A DNA stretch of 64,000 bases from Cyclobacteriaceae bacterium (GCA_028284125.1 JANQSI010000018.1:524998-588997); one strand, 5' to 3'. Positions 36,174-44,078 are shown, counted from the first letter of the stretch. Translations and numbers: made by a program. Notes: a model not told the origin generated them from the letters alone.

Positions 36174-36213
36174 CACGCATAAAGGAAAAGTAAACCGACA
36201 ATGGATAATTGAA

Positions 36214-38100
36214 TCATGCGATTAATTGATAAGCGATCAATGAACTAACATATGCAAGAACAGTCATATAGCCTAATTGGACCAACGGCCATTTCCAGCT
36301 TTTTGTTTCTCTTTTGGTGATGGCGAGCGTACTCATGCATTGCATGGCGAATGCATAAAATATCATCAACGAAATTCCAGTTGCAAGTCCATAGAGTTTT
36401 TCACCAGTTGCTGGATTGATCTCTTGGTTCATTCTTTCTAACAATGAGGCTTCCATATCCGATTCGTCAATACTGTATATGGTGGCCATCGTTCCAACAA
36501 AAACTTCACGCGCCGCAAACGAGGTAATTAAGGAAATCCCAATTTTCCAGTCGTATCCTAATGGTGCAATCGCTGGTTCAATTTGTTTACCAAGAATCCC
36601 GATGAACGAAGTTTCCAGAGAAGTTTGTGGTATGACTGATTCGCTTTCGTCTGCATTGGATCCAAAAGAATCAGGGCCATAAGAACCTAGTACCCACAAT
36701 ATGATTGAGATCGCCAGAATAATCCGACCTGCTCCCCATACAAAAGCCTTGCTTTTTTCATACACATTAAAAGCAACAGTACTTAATCTCGGCATTTGAT
36801 ACCTTGGCATTTCCATGATCAAGAAGCTTTTGGACTTGGTCATGAGAATTGCTTTGAATATCATCGCGAAAATCAGTGCTGCAATAACACCGAGTAAGTA
36901 CATTCCGAAAAGTACCAATCCTTGAAGGTTGGCAAATCCTCCTACCAATTGATCAGGTACGGTCAACGCAATGAGAAGAATGTAAACAGGTAATCGAGCT
37001 GAGCAACTCATGAGAGGAGTGACAAGAATGGTGATGAGCCTTTCTTTTGGCTGGTCTATGGAACGGCTCGACATGATCGCAGGAATAGCACAAGCAACAC
37101 CCGACATTAATGGGACCACACTTTTGCCATGAAGTCCAAATGGGCGCATGATTTTATCCATCAGGAAAACGACTCGAGTCATATAGCCTGTTTCTTCCAA
37201 AATGGAAAGAAATAGAAACAGGAACGCGATCTGTGGAATGAAAATCACTACTCCACCAATTCCCGGAATAATTCCTTCGATGAATAATGAAGAAAGAGGT
37301 CCGGGCGGTAACTGAGTGGACAAGAAAGAACTAGAGCTTACAAAAAATGCATCAATCAAATCCATTGGGACATTCGCGAAAACATATATGAACTGAAAGA
37401 TTACGAATAGAATGGCAATGAAAATCGCGTAACCCCAAACTCTATGAATAAGAATTCTGTCAAGTTGACTGGTTAATTTATGAAGTTGAGGTTTCTTTTC
37501 CTTGTGAAGGAATTTCAACAGCTTATCAATTTTTTGATATCGATCTTCCGTTTCTTTTAGGTAGTCGGTTCCATTGTCGCTTTGATAGAATTGTTGCCAG
37601 TTATCATTTTTCTCAAAAGACCCAATGGCAGATTTCAAATCATCAATACCTCCAGCTCTTGCATTCAAGGCAACAACCGGAACTCCGCCAAGAAGCGAAC
37701 TCAATTTTTCTTCAGAAATATCCTGGTTGTCTTTTTGACTGAGATCTATTCGATTTAATGCGATGAGAACCGGGATCTTTAAATCGTACACCTGGGAAAA
37801 CAAAAGAAGATTCCTTCTAAGATTGGTGGCATCTACTACTACCACAACTAAATCCGGCGGATTATCATCCGTTAAATAGTTCAGAACAACTTTCTCGTCT
37901 TCTGTTTTTGGGTTGATGCTATAGGTACCTGGTAAGTCAACTACATCAATTTTATTGTCCTGAAGTTTGAATGATCCATATTTCTTGTCAACTGTGACAC
38001 CAGGATAATTTCCGACCTTTTGGTTGAGTCCAGTCAATAAATTGAAAATGGTACTTTTACCTACATTCGGATTCCCAACTAGTGCTATTTTATTGATCAA
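36214..38100 (-). CDS. feoB: Ferrous iron transporter FeoB
   Basis: A 628-residue GTP-dependent Fe2+ transporter of the inner membrane. The N-terminal G domain has GNPNVGKS (residues 9-16), DLPGTYS and NRID (NKxD-type), then a helical spacer and the membrane part with two Gate segments and LMSCSARLPVY, which contains the conserved pore Cys. It is shorter than the roughly 770-residue E. coli protein, mainly at the C terminus, as in other compact FeoB proteins. FeoA is encoded 5 bp upstream. No FeoC-like gene follows. Confidence 0.96.
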   Translation of the reverse strand: MINKIALVGNPNVGKSTIFNLLTGLNQKVGNYPGVTVDKKYGSFKLQDNKIDVVDLPGTYSINPKTEDEKVVLNYLTDDNPPDLVVVVVDATNLRRNLLLFSQVYDLKIPVLIALNRIDLSQKDNQDISEEKLSSLLGGVPVVALNARAGGIDDLKSAIGSFEKNDNWQQFYQSDNGTDYLKETEDRYQKIDKLLKFLHKEKKPQLHKLTSQLDRILIHRVWGYAIFIAILFVIFQFIYVFANVPMDLIDAFFVSSSSFLSTQLPPGPLSSLFIEGIIPGIGGVVIFIPQIAFLFLFLSILEETGYMTRVVFLMDKIMRPFGLHGKSVVPLMSGVACAIPAIMSSRSIDQPKERLITILVTPLMSCSARLPVYILLIALTVPDQLVGGFANLQGLVLFGMYLLGVIAALIFAMIFKAILMTKSKSFLIMEMPRYQMPRLSTVAFNVYEKSKAFVWGAGRIILAISIILWVLGSYGPDSFGSNADESESVIPQTSLETSFIGILGKQIEPAIAPLGYDWKIGISLITSFAAREVFVGTMATIYSIDESDMEASLLERMNQEINPATGEKLYGLATGISLMIFYAFAMQCMSTLAITKRETKSWKWPLVQLGYMTVLAYVSSLIAYQLIA

Positions 38101-38105
38101 CGCCT

Positions 38106-38327
38106 CTACTTTTCTTCAATTGAAATTAATTCAGCTTCATTACGTCTAAGCATGACGAGATGTCCATCTACCTCGAACATTAATGGATCTCCAAACGGAG
38201 CTTTGTTAACCATTAGCACGGTCTGATTAGGGTAGATTCCCATCTCATACAACCGATTTTTTAAATCACTTTCTTCAATGTGAGTAATTGAATGAGGTTG
38301 GTTTGGACGAATGGATGAAAGCTTCAT
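38106..38327 (-). CDS. feoA: FeoA, SH3-like partner of FeoB
   Basis: A 73-residue cytoplasmic protein with the FeoA pattern: LKNRLYEMGIYPNQTVLMVNKAPFGDPLMFEVDGHLVMLRRNEAELI. It is required for Fe2+ uptake by FeoB. First gene of feoAB; its promoter overlaps an iron box and has two FNR/CRP-type boxes upstream. Confidence 0.94.
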   Translation of the reverse strand: MKLSSIRPNQPHSITHIEESDLKNRLYEMGIYPNQTVLMVNKAPFGDPLMFEVDGHLVMLRRNEAELISIEEK

Positions 38328-38348
38328 TCAGGTTTTAATGAGTAATCG

Positions 38349-38356
38349 CAAATGTA
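38349..38356 (-). promoter_or_regulatory. Bacteroidota -7 box for feoAB
   Basis: Reads TACATTTG on the minus strand; expected start near 38342. A TTTG 16 bp upstream lies within the iron box and may serve as -33 element. Confidence 0.65.
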
Positions 38357-38359
38357 CTA

Positions 38360-38377
38360 TTTAGAATTATTCCAAAT
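38360..38377. promoter_or_regulatory. Iron-box operator 5 (feoAB)
   Basis: TTTAGAATTATTCCAAAT, one base off perfect symmetry. The change (CTAAA to CCAAA) creates the TTTG used as the -33 element on the minus strand, so operator and promoter overlap. Confidence 0.72.
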
Positions 38378-38400
38378 AATTTATTGTTAATCTTTTTTCA

Positions 38401-38433
38401 TGATATAAATCAGTCATTCTATGATTTAAATCA
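38401..38433. promoter_or_regulatory. Two FNR/CRP-type boxes, 21 bp apart
   Basis: TGATATAAATCA (38401-38412) and TGATTTAAATCA (38422-38433) are perfect TGAT-N4-ATCA dyads with identical flanks, exactly two helical turns apart. The first is centred about 64 bp upstream of the expected feoA start, the usual place of class I FNR/CRP activation. Factor identity is inferred. Confidence 0.6.
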
Positions 38434-38491
38434 GCTAAATACTATTCCGCTGTGTGGATCTTCGTTTATGGAAATATCGGTCAGAATTTCA

Positions 38492-38509
38492 TTTAGAATA
38501 ATTCTAAAT
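38492..38509. promoter_or_regulatory. Iron-box operator 6
   Basis: TTTAGAATAATTCTAAAT, perfect dyad, just upstream of the -33 element of the FhuF-like/ferritin operon. Confidence 0.75.
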
Positions 38510-38513
38510 AAGC

Positions 38514-38544
38514 TTGTTGAATTAAATGATCGAAGTTAGGTTTG
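38514..38544 (+). promoter_or_regulatory. Promoter of FhuF-like/ferritin operon
   Basis: TTG (38514-38516), 20 bp, TAGGTTTG (38537-38544). It is enclosed by iron boxes on both sides. Confidence 0.72.
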
Positions 38545-38551
38545 CAATCTA

Positions 38552-38569
38552 TTTAGAATGTATCTAAAT
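38552..38569. promoter_or_regulatory. Iron-box operator 7
   Basis: TTTAGAATGTATCTAAAT, two central bases changed in the right half. It covers the expected transcription start near 38551. Confidence 0.65.
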
Positions 38570-38581
38570 AATGAAATTTTG

Positions 38582-38764
38582 ATGGACAGTACCACTGGAA
38601 AGAGGCGTGTTTCGAAGCTCTATGAAGAGTATTCATTGAAGAAGAGGAAAAAGAAAAAAGTTAAAGATGAGTGTTGCTTCAAATACATGAAAAAGAAAGG
38701 AAAGTACTGTAAATCCTGTCCAACATTACATGCTATCTGCAATGACGCAAGAAGAAATTTTTAG
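38582..38764 (+). CDS. Stand-alone FhuF-type [2Fe-2S] mini-protein
   Basis: A 60-residue, very basic protein (SLKKRKKKKVKDE) whose second half has CCFKYMKKKGKYCKSCP: exactly CC-X10-C-X2-C. This is the iron-sulfur motif at the C terminus of the siderophore-iron reductase FhuF, here without the reductase domain. The ATG at 38582 is chosen because the ATGs at 38558 and 38571 lie in or beside the iron box and the latter is followed by a stop after three codons. It begins the operon with a DUF6686-like gene (23-bp overlap) and ferritin, so it may reduce ferric iron leaving or entering the ferritin core; this is inference. Confidence 0.75.
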   Translation: MDSTTGKRRVSKLYEEYSLKKRKKKKVKDECCFKYMKKKGKYCKSCPTLHAICNDARRNF

Positions 38765-39080
38765 TACAAAGAGCGCTGCTATCCTTCAGTGCGAATCCAA
38801 TGAATCGTTTTTGCTTCGATTCGAGCGTGACGAGATCCCATTCAAATTATGTGACCTTTTCACTTTCAGAAAGCGGATTATGGAGCTTGATGTGGTGGAG
38901 CTTCTGGATAGCCAATCTCCTGATATGGAGATCATCCACTTGCCGCATTGTGATCGATTTTTGGCCTTAAGTATTTTGGAGGTTTTGGAATTTAGAGAGC
39001 TTCTAAACGGAACCTTTGATACTTTAGCATTAAATAGCGCAATTCAGAAAATTTTGAGAAAAAGCGTTTTTAACTTCTAA
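38742..39080 (+). CDS. DUF6686-like protein, paralogue of 26639 gene
   Basis: A 112-residue soluble protein (an ATG at 38730 would add 4 residues). Its layout follows the protein at 26639: a strand region with Cys and Phe (AAILQCESNESFLLRFERDEIPFKL), FRKRIMELD where the other has FRETLEGL, a polar strand region, and a C-terminal helical LSILEVLEFRELL where the other has LSREETQLLHQSI. The N-terminal CxxC/CC cluster of the other protein is mostly missing here. It overlaps the FhuF-like gene by 23 bp, so translation is coupled, and ferritin follows after 11 bp. Function unknown; iron context is clear. Confidence 0.78.
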   Translation: MTQEEIFSTKSAAILQCESNESFLLRFERDEIPFKLCDLFTFRKRIMELDVVELLDSQSPDMEIIHLPHCDRFLALSILEVLEFRELLNGTFDTLALNSAIQKILRKSVFNF

Positions 39081-39091
39081 CGTATTTACAG

Positions 39092-39619
39092 ATGAAAGAT
39101 ATTCTAAGAAGGCACCATGTATTAAAAGATGAAATTGTTGATATTCTCAACAAGCAGATAAAGATTGAAGCGCATTCTTCTGCAGCTTACCTGGCAATGG
39201 CCGCCTGGTGCGATGTGAGGGGCTATGATAACTGTGCGGAGTTTTTCTTCAAACAATCGGACGAGGAAAGAAAACATCAACTCAAATTATTTCACTATGT
39301 AGTGGATATGGAATGCGACGCAGTTTCCCCATCAATTGGTGACAGTCAGCACGACTTTGGAACTCTTCGTGAGGTTTTTGAAAAAGCATTAGAAATGGAA
39401 ATTGCAGTTTCAGATGCTATTCATGAAATAATGGCGGACTGTAGGAAATACAATGATTTCGCTACCGAAGAATTCATGCGTTGGTTCGTTCAAGAGCAGA
39501 TTGAGGAAGAGTATGTTGCAAGACGCGCTCTCGAATTGTTCGATGTATTGGGAGAAGATAAGATCGCATTGGGAATGATTGAGGAGAGAATTCTTGACAT
39601 TTCCTATGATGAGGATTAA
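39092..39619 (+). CDS. ftnA: Non-haem ferritin
   Basis: A 175-residue iron-storage protein that oxidises Fe2+ and stores ferric mineral. Ferroxidase ligands are visible as Glu in IKIEAHSSAAYLAMA, the pair in SDEERKHQLKLF (ExxH), the Glu of EMEIAVSDAIHE and Gln/Glu in WFVQEQIEEEY. No haem-binding Met of bacterioferritin is evident. It ends the operon of the FhuF-like and DUF6686-like genes under two iron boxes. Placing storage behind iron boxes similar to those of uptake genes is unusual if the regulator is a simple repressor. Confidence 0.94.
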   Translation: MKDILRRHHVLKDEIVDILNKQIKIEAHSSAAYLAMAAWCDVRGYDNCAEFFFKQSDEERKHQLKLFHYVVDMECDAVSPSIGDSQHDFGTLREVFEKALEMEIAVSDAIHEIMADCRKYNDFATEEFMRWFVQEQIEEEYVARRALELFDVLGEDKIALGMIEERILDISYDED

Positions 39620-39642
39620 CAAATCAAACTGATTACGATATC

Positions 39643-39672
39643 AAAAGGCTCTCTATTTGGAGGGCCTTTTTT
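39643..39672. terminator. Bidirectional terminator after ferritin operon
   Basis: AAAAGGCTCTC pairs with GAGGGCCTTTT (one T-G) around TATTTG, followed by T8; the facing gene (TrmH-like, -) ends beside it. Confidence 0.88.
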
Positions 39673-40189
39673 TTGCTAGAAAATCCCATAGCACCACACC
39701 AATGCTGACCGAGATGTTCAGCGAATGCTTGGTGCCAAATTGTGGTATTTCAATAACAAGATCAGCGTTTTCAACAATCTCATCCTTCACACCAAAAACC
39801 TCATTACCGAAAACAAAAGCATATTTTTCATTGGTACTTGGATAGAAATTGAGAAGAGAAGTGCTCTCATCAGCCTGTTCGATGGCAGCAATTTTATATC
39901 CGGAGTTTCTTAACTCTGTAATTAGTTCTGTTATGTCATCCACATGTTCCCAATCAACTGAATCTTGAGCTCCCAGAGCAGTCTTATTAATCTCTCGGTG
40001 AGGTGGCTGAGCTGTGATTCCACAGAGATATACTTTTTCGATGGCAAACGCATCACCAGTACGAAAGGCAGACCCAACATTCATGGCGCTTCGCACATCA
40101 TCGAGTACAATAACCGCCTCCAGTCGATTTGAATTTTTGAATTCTTCAACCGAAAGACGGTTCAATTCTTCGTTTTTTATTTTTCTCAT
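39653..40189 (-). CDS. TrmH/SpoU-family RNA 2'-O-methyltransferase
   Basis: About 178 residues from the ATG at 40189 (the TTG at 40198 adds three). SPOUT knot motifs: motif 1 in LDDVRSAMNVGSAFRTGDAF, motif 2 in YAFVFGNEVFGV, motif 3 in IPQFGTKHSLNISVSIGVVLWDF. It methylates a ribose in tRNA or rRNA using SAM; the substrate is not readable. It overlaps the ferritin terminator at its 3' end and diverges from mutS. Confidence 0.92.
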   Translation of the reverse strand: MRKIKNEELNRLSVEEFKNSNRLEAVIVLDDVRSAMNVGSAFRTGDAFAIEKVYLCGITAQPPHREINKTALGAQDSVDWEHVDDITELITELRNSGYKIAAIEQADESTSLLNFYPSTNEKYAFVFGNEVFGVKDEIVENADLVIEIPQFGTKHSLNISVSIGVVLWDFLAKKRPSK

Positions 40190-40295
40190 GCGTGTCAAAT
40201 AAGAATGTGGACAAATTCTTATTTCCCAATAATTATCTCAGCAAATATTCGGGTAATATTGCTTACCCATCATAAAATTAGTTCTATCATTCTAC

Positions 40296-42899
40296 ATGGC
40301 AGGAAGCAAAGCAGGTAAGGAAACGTCACTGATGAAGCAATACAATGCAATCAAGAGCAAGTATCCTGGCGCCCTATTGCTTTTTCGAGTCGGTGATTTC
40401 TACGAAACGTTTGGCGAGGATGCAGTAAAAGCAAGCAAGACGCTTGACATTGTCTTGACCAAGCGAGCTAATGGTGCTGCCTCGGAAATGGAATTGGCTG
40501 GATTTCCGCACCACGCTATGGATACGTACTTACCGAAGCTGGTTCGGGCGGGATATAGAGTGGCGATTTGTGATCAGTTAGAAGATCCGAAAAGTGTTAA
40601 AGGGATTGTAAAGCGTGGTGTGACTGAATTGGTTACGCCGGGCTTGTCTTTGAATGATAATGTCCTTGATCAAAAGAAAAACAATTACCTCGCTTCTGTT
40701 TTTAAGACTAAAGAGGCAAATGGGATTGCGTTTCTCGACCTTTCCACTGGAGAGTTTATGGTTTCCTCGGGATCCGATGAATATGTTGATAAACTAATCC
40801 AGGGATTTCAGCCTTCAGAAATTGTTTATGCCAAAAGCACCCGAGAGTGGTTCCAGGAGCAGTACAATGATTATTCATCTTTTGCCTTGGAGGATTGGAT
40901 ATTTAGCATGGATTATGGCTATGAAAAACTAACCAACCAACTGAATGTCAAAAATCTAAAAGGCTATGGAATAGAAGACTTGACTTCCGGAGTTATCGCC
41001 GCTGGAGCTGTACTTTTTTACCTGGATGAAACTGAACACAAGCAGACTGGTCACATCAATTCCATTTCCAGAATTGATGAGAACAAATACGTTTGGTTGG
41101 ATCGATTTACCATTCGAAATCTTGAATTGGTAGTTTCTACCCAACCAGATGGAGTTTCCTTGTTGGATACTGTCAATGCCACCTTGACTCCAATGGGTGG
41201 ACGGTTGCTTCGCAAATGGATGGTGTTGCCGCTGAAAAGCAAGTCGGAAATTGACGAACGTTTGGATATTGTTGAGTCGCTCATCGAAAATGAAGAACTC
41301 AGTGAGCTTGTCCAAGAGCAGTTGGAGCAGATCAGCGACCTGGAAAGATTAGTAGGGAAGGTCGCCACTGGCAGAGTAAATCCTAGAGAGTTAATTCAAC
41401 TGAAGAAGAGCCTAGCGAACATTTTACCGATTAGAGAAGCGATTAAATCCATCAAGACATTCAAGGGATTCTACGATCAACTGGATACCTGCGAAGCACT
41501 CATAGAGCGATTGGAAAAAGAGATCAATGATGATGCGCCATTGCTCCTTCATTTGGGAAATGCGATTGCTGATGGCGTAGATAAAGGGCTTGATGAGCTT
41601 CGTCAAATCTCTACTTCTGGGAAAGACTACCTGGAAGGAATTAGAAATCGGGAGATTGAACGAACAGGAATTTCATCACTCAAAATTTCTTACAATAAAG
41701 TCTTTGGTTATTACCTGGAAGTTTCCAATGCCCACAAAGACAAAGTCCCGGAAGAGTGGATTCGGAAGCAGACACTGGTAAACGCGGAACGATACATTAC
41801 AGAAGAACTTAAATCTTACGAGGAAAAGATTCTGAATGCAGAATCTCAGATTCAAATATTGGAGCAAAAGCTTTTTGATGAAGTGGTCGCTTTCGCTAAA
41901 ACTTTCATGGATGCCATTCAGCAAAATGCCCGAGTAGTCGCAAAGTTGGATTGCCTCTCTTGTTTCGCACACCAGGCGAAAAAGTACAACTATTCAAAGC
42001 CAACCATTTCTGAGGATAAAGTCATTGACATAAAAGAAGGACGTCATCCGGTGATTGAGCAGACGCTGGCATCAGGAGAAGAATACATTCCAAATGATAT
42101 TTATCTGGACAATGAGTCGCAACAAGTCATGATCATTACGGGGCCTAACATGGCTGGTAAGTCTGCACTTCTTCGACAGACTGCTTTGATCACATTAATG
42201 GCGCAGATGGGAAGTTTTGTCTCTGCAGGTTATGCCAAGATTGGATTAGTCGACAAAGTATTCACAAGAGTTGGTGCATCGGATAATCTTTCCAGGGGAG
42301 AATCCACTTTCATGGTGGAGATGACTGAGACAGCAAGCATCCTGAACAACCTGAGCGATCGATCATTGGTGCTGATGGACGAGATAGGGAGAGGAACTAG
42401 CACTTATGACGGAATTTCCATCGCCTGGTCGATTGTAGAGCACTTACACAATCATCCGAAATTCAAGGCGAAGACTTTGTTTGCGACGCATTACCATGAA
42501 CTGAATGAATTGGCAAAAGACCTTCCTCGGGTAAAAAATTTTAATGTCTCTGTCAAGGAGCTACAGGACAAAGTCATTTTCATGCGAAAGCTGGTGGAAG
42601 GAGGTAGCGAACATAGCTTTGGAATTCACGTCGCGCAGATGGCAGGTATGCCCAATGAAATAGTGATCCGTGCCAACGATGTTTTAAAGCACCTGGAAAA
42701 GGAAAAACTGGCAGAAGCAGACAAAAAGAAATTAAGTGATATGCCTGTTGAGCAATTTCAGATGAATCTGTTTGAAGCAGACCCACGATTTGAAAAAGTG
42801 ATGGAGATCATCCGCAATGTGGACATCAATTCAATTTCTCCTGTGGAGGCGCTACTTAAGTTGAATGAAATGAAGGAGTTATTGAAAAATAAAACTTGA
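40296..42899 (+). CDS. mutS: DNA mismatch repair protein MutS
   Basis: Recognises mismatches and small loops. At 867 residues it has all parts: mismatch-binding domain with the FYE wedge (LLFRVGDFYETFGEDA, residues 29-44), core and clamp domains, and the ABC ATPase with Walker A GPNMAGKS (about 616-623), SRGESTFMVEM, Walker B LVLMDEIGRGTSTYDG and the ATHYHEL switch. MutL is not in the window. A hairpin follows the stop, then tRNA genes. Confidence 0.97.
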   Translation: MAGSKAGKETSLMKQYNAIKSKYPGALLLFRVGDFYETFGEDAVKASKTLDIVLTKRANGAASEMELAGFPHHAMDTYLPKLVRAGYRVAICDQLEDPKSVKGIVKRGVTELVTPGLSLNDNVLDQKKNNYLASVFKTKEANGIAFLDLSTGEFMVSSGSDEYVDKLIQGFQPSEIVYAKSTREWFQEQYNDYSSFALEDWIFSMDYGYEKLTNQLNVKNLKGYGIEDLTSGVIAAGAVLFYLDETEHKQTGHINSISRIDENKYVWLDRFTIRNLELVVSTQPDGVSLLDTVNATLTPMGGRLLRKWMVLPLKSKSEIDERLDIVESLIENEELSELVQEQLEQISDLERLVGKVATGRVNPRELIQLKKSLANILPIREAIKSIKTFKGFYDQLDTCEALIERLEKEINDDAPLLLHLGNAIADGVDKGLDELRQISTSGKDYLEGIRNREIERTGISSLKISYNKVFGYYLEVSNAHKDKVPEEWIRKQTLVNAERYITEELKSYEEKILNAESQIQILEQKLFDEVVAFAKTFMDAIQQNARVVAKLDCLSCFAHQAKKYNYSKPTISEDKVIDIKEGRHPVIEQTLASGEEYIPNDIYLDNESQQVMIITGPNMAGKSALLRQTALITLMAQMGSFVSAGYAKIGLVDKVFTRVGASDNLSRGESTFMVEMTETASILNNLSDRSLVLMDEIGRGTSTYDGISIAWSIVEHLHNHPKFKAKTLFATHYHELNELAKDLPRVKNFNVSVKELQDKVIFMRKLVEGGSEHSFGIHVAQMAGMPNEIVIRANDVLKHLEKEKLAEADKKKLSDMPVEQFQMNLFEADPRFEKVMEIIRNVDINSISPVEALLKLNEMKELLKNKT

Positions 42900-42930
42900 T
42901 TCCTCCTTTGTCGGAATGACATATAATAAT

Positions 42931-42952
42931 CCGATGCTCCGCATCGGAATTC
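42931..42952 (+). terminator. Hairpin after mutS
   Basis: CCGATGC / GCATCGG with a TCC loop, then AATTCTTTT. T tract is weak, so termination is likely but not certain. Confidence 0.55.
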
Positions 42953-42967
42953 TTTTAAATAAAAACA

Positions 42968-42997
42968 TTGTGAATTTGTGGGCAAGTGATAAATTTG
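42968..42997 (+). promoter_or_regulatory. Promoter of tRNA-Gly
   Basis: TTG (42968-42970), 19 bp, TAAATTTG (42990-42997): a full Bacteroidota promoter about 20 bp before the tRNA. Confidence 0.72.
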
Positions 42998-43017
42998 CAG
43001 TCCTTTTCGAAGGAAAA

Positions 43018-43090
<73 letters not shown>

Positions 43091-43130
43091 CATAGATTGT
43101 AGATTTTGATATTTGCGATTTTAAGATTTT

Positions 43131-43154
43131 GGCCCGAGAGGGCCGTTTTCTTTT
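43131..43154 (+). terminator. Terminator after tRNA-Gly
   Basis: GGCCC / GGGCC with a GAGA loop followed by GTTTTCTTTT. Confidence 0.75.
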
Positions 43155-43199
43155 AGGAATTCGAGAAATCAAAAAATCAATCAATCTTAAGTCCAACTT

Positions 43200-43284
43200 G
43201 CCTCGGTGGTGGAATTGGTAGACACGCAGGACTTAAAATCCTGTGGGCATTGCGCCCGTGCGGGTTCAAGTCCCGCCCGAGGTA
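43200..43284 (+). tRNA. tRNA-Leu(UAA)
   Basis: 85 nt class II tRNA: acceptor GCCTCGG / CCGAGGT (G1-T72 wobble), anticodon arm CAGGA-CTTAAAA-TCCTG with anticodon TAA, long variable arm (TGGGCATTGCGCCCG region), T arm with TTCAAGT. CCA is not encoded; discriminator A. A terminator follows. Confidence 0.93.
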
Positions 43285-43289
43285 CTTCG

Positions 43290-43315
43290 AAAGCCTGATT
43301 TTCATCGGGCTTTTT
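43290..43315 (+). terminator. Terminator after tRNA-Leu
   Basis: AAAGCCTGAT / ATCGGGCTTT (one T-G) with a TTTC loop and T5. Confidence 0.82.
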
Positions 43316-43454
43316 CTTTCCTAATATCTGGGGTACAACATAGGTACAACAAATAATTAATCATTGCTTGTTCTTGCAGCCTAACTCAATAAGCAAAGAT
43401 TTGATAGGCCTCTCCTAAGCACGTTAAGAATCAAGGGGATTGGTTGGTTAGCAA

Positions 43455-44078
43455 TCATTCTATTCTGCGAATTTTCCAACTTCCATATCTAAATATGTCT
43501 TTTTTCTCTTTGGAAAGTTTATCAGAGGTTCCAATCCAATTTCCCTTAGCTTTCTCAAAATCGTAATCAAATTTCAGCATCACGGTTCCCATATGAGAAT
43601 CATATTTATTGATCCAAAACCCCATCAGGATACGATTGGTGAATAAGTAACCATATAGCTCATAGTCTACTTCCCCCTTCTTGACTGTACCCGTGACTAT
43701 TGAACCTAAACATCTCAAAACTAAAGTTTCTGGATTTGGGTTATTCTCATATTCCCAGATACTAGTGTAAACTCCATTGATATCAATTTTGGTCTCTAGA
43801 TCTCCAAATTGGGTGATAAACTTGGTAAACTGATCAATAGTCCCATTACTGGGATTATCTAAAATATCCACTAGAGCTTTTAAATTGTAAACATTGGCAT
43901 TTATCGGAGAGTCACCCATTCTTTCCCACTTGCTTACCGCATCACCAGATAATGGAAGCTCTGTCCTAGCAGAGATCATTAAAGCAAGGTTCGCCTGAGT
44001 TAGACCTTTTGCCTTCCTTTTTTCTTTAAGAATTCGACCAGTCCAATTCTTTCCATTTTGTTCCTGTTCAGTCGACAT
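43455..44078 (-). CDS. XRE-family HTH regulator with C-terminal beta domain
   Basis: A 207-residue protein. Residues about 14-75 form an XRE-type helix-turn-helix (LKEKRKAKGLTQANLALMI ... LSGDAVSKWERM). The C-terminal half (about 100-207) is strand-rich with the spaced pattern YELYGYLF - ILMGFWIN - GTVMLKFDYD - GNWIGTSDK - GSWKIRR, resembling a small beta-barrel sensor domain; I do not recognise its name. It lies just downstream of tRNA-Leu among tiny unknown genes, a setting common for accessory DNA, but no integrase is visible. Confidence 0.8.
   Translation of the reverse strand: MSTEQEQNGKNWTGRILKEKRKAKGLTQANLALMISARTELPLSGDAVSKWERMGDSPINANVYNLKALVDILDNPSNGTIDQFTKFITQFGDLETKIDINGVYTSIWEYENNPNPETLVLRCLGSIVTGTVKKGEVDYELYGYLFTNRILMGFWINKYDSHMGTVMLKFDYDFEKAKGNWIGTSDKLSKEKKDIFRYGSWKIRRIE

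Noticed and set aside
36101-36213. Possible small gene between the PepSY reductase and feoB.
   Set aside because: No reading frame of useful length; only a terminator-like hairpin is seen.
40200-40225. Small inverted repeat AAGAAT...ATTCTT upstream of mutS.
   Set aside because: Six-base arms without relation to promoter elements; expected by chance in AT-rich DNA.
43332-43351. GGTACAACA repeated directly after the tRNA-Leu terminator, like an attachment-site scar.
   Set aside because: No integrase gene, no matching tRNA 3'-end copy downstream; only two short repeats.
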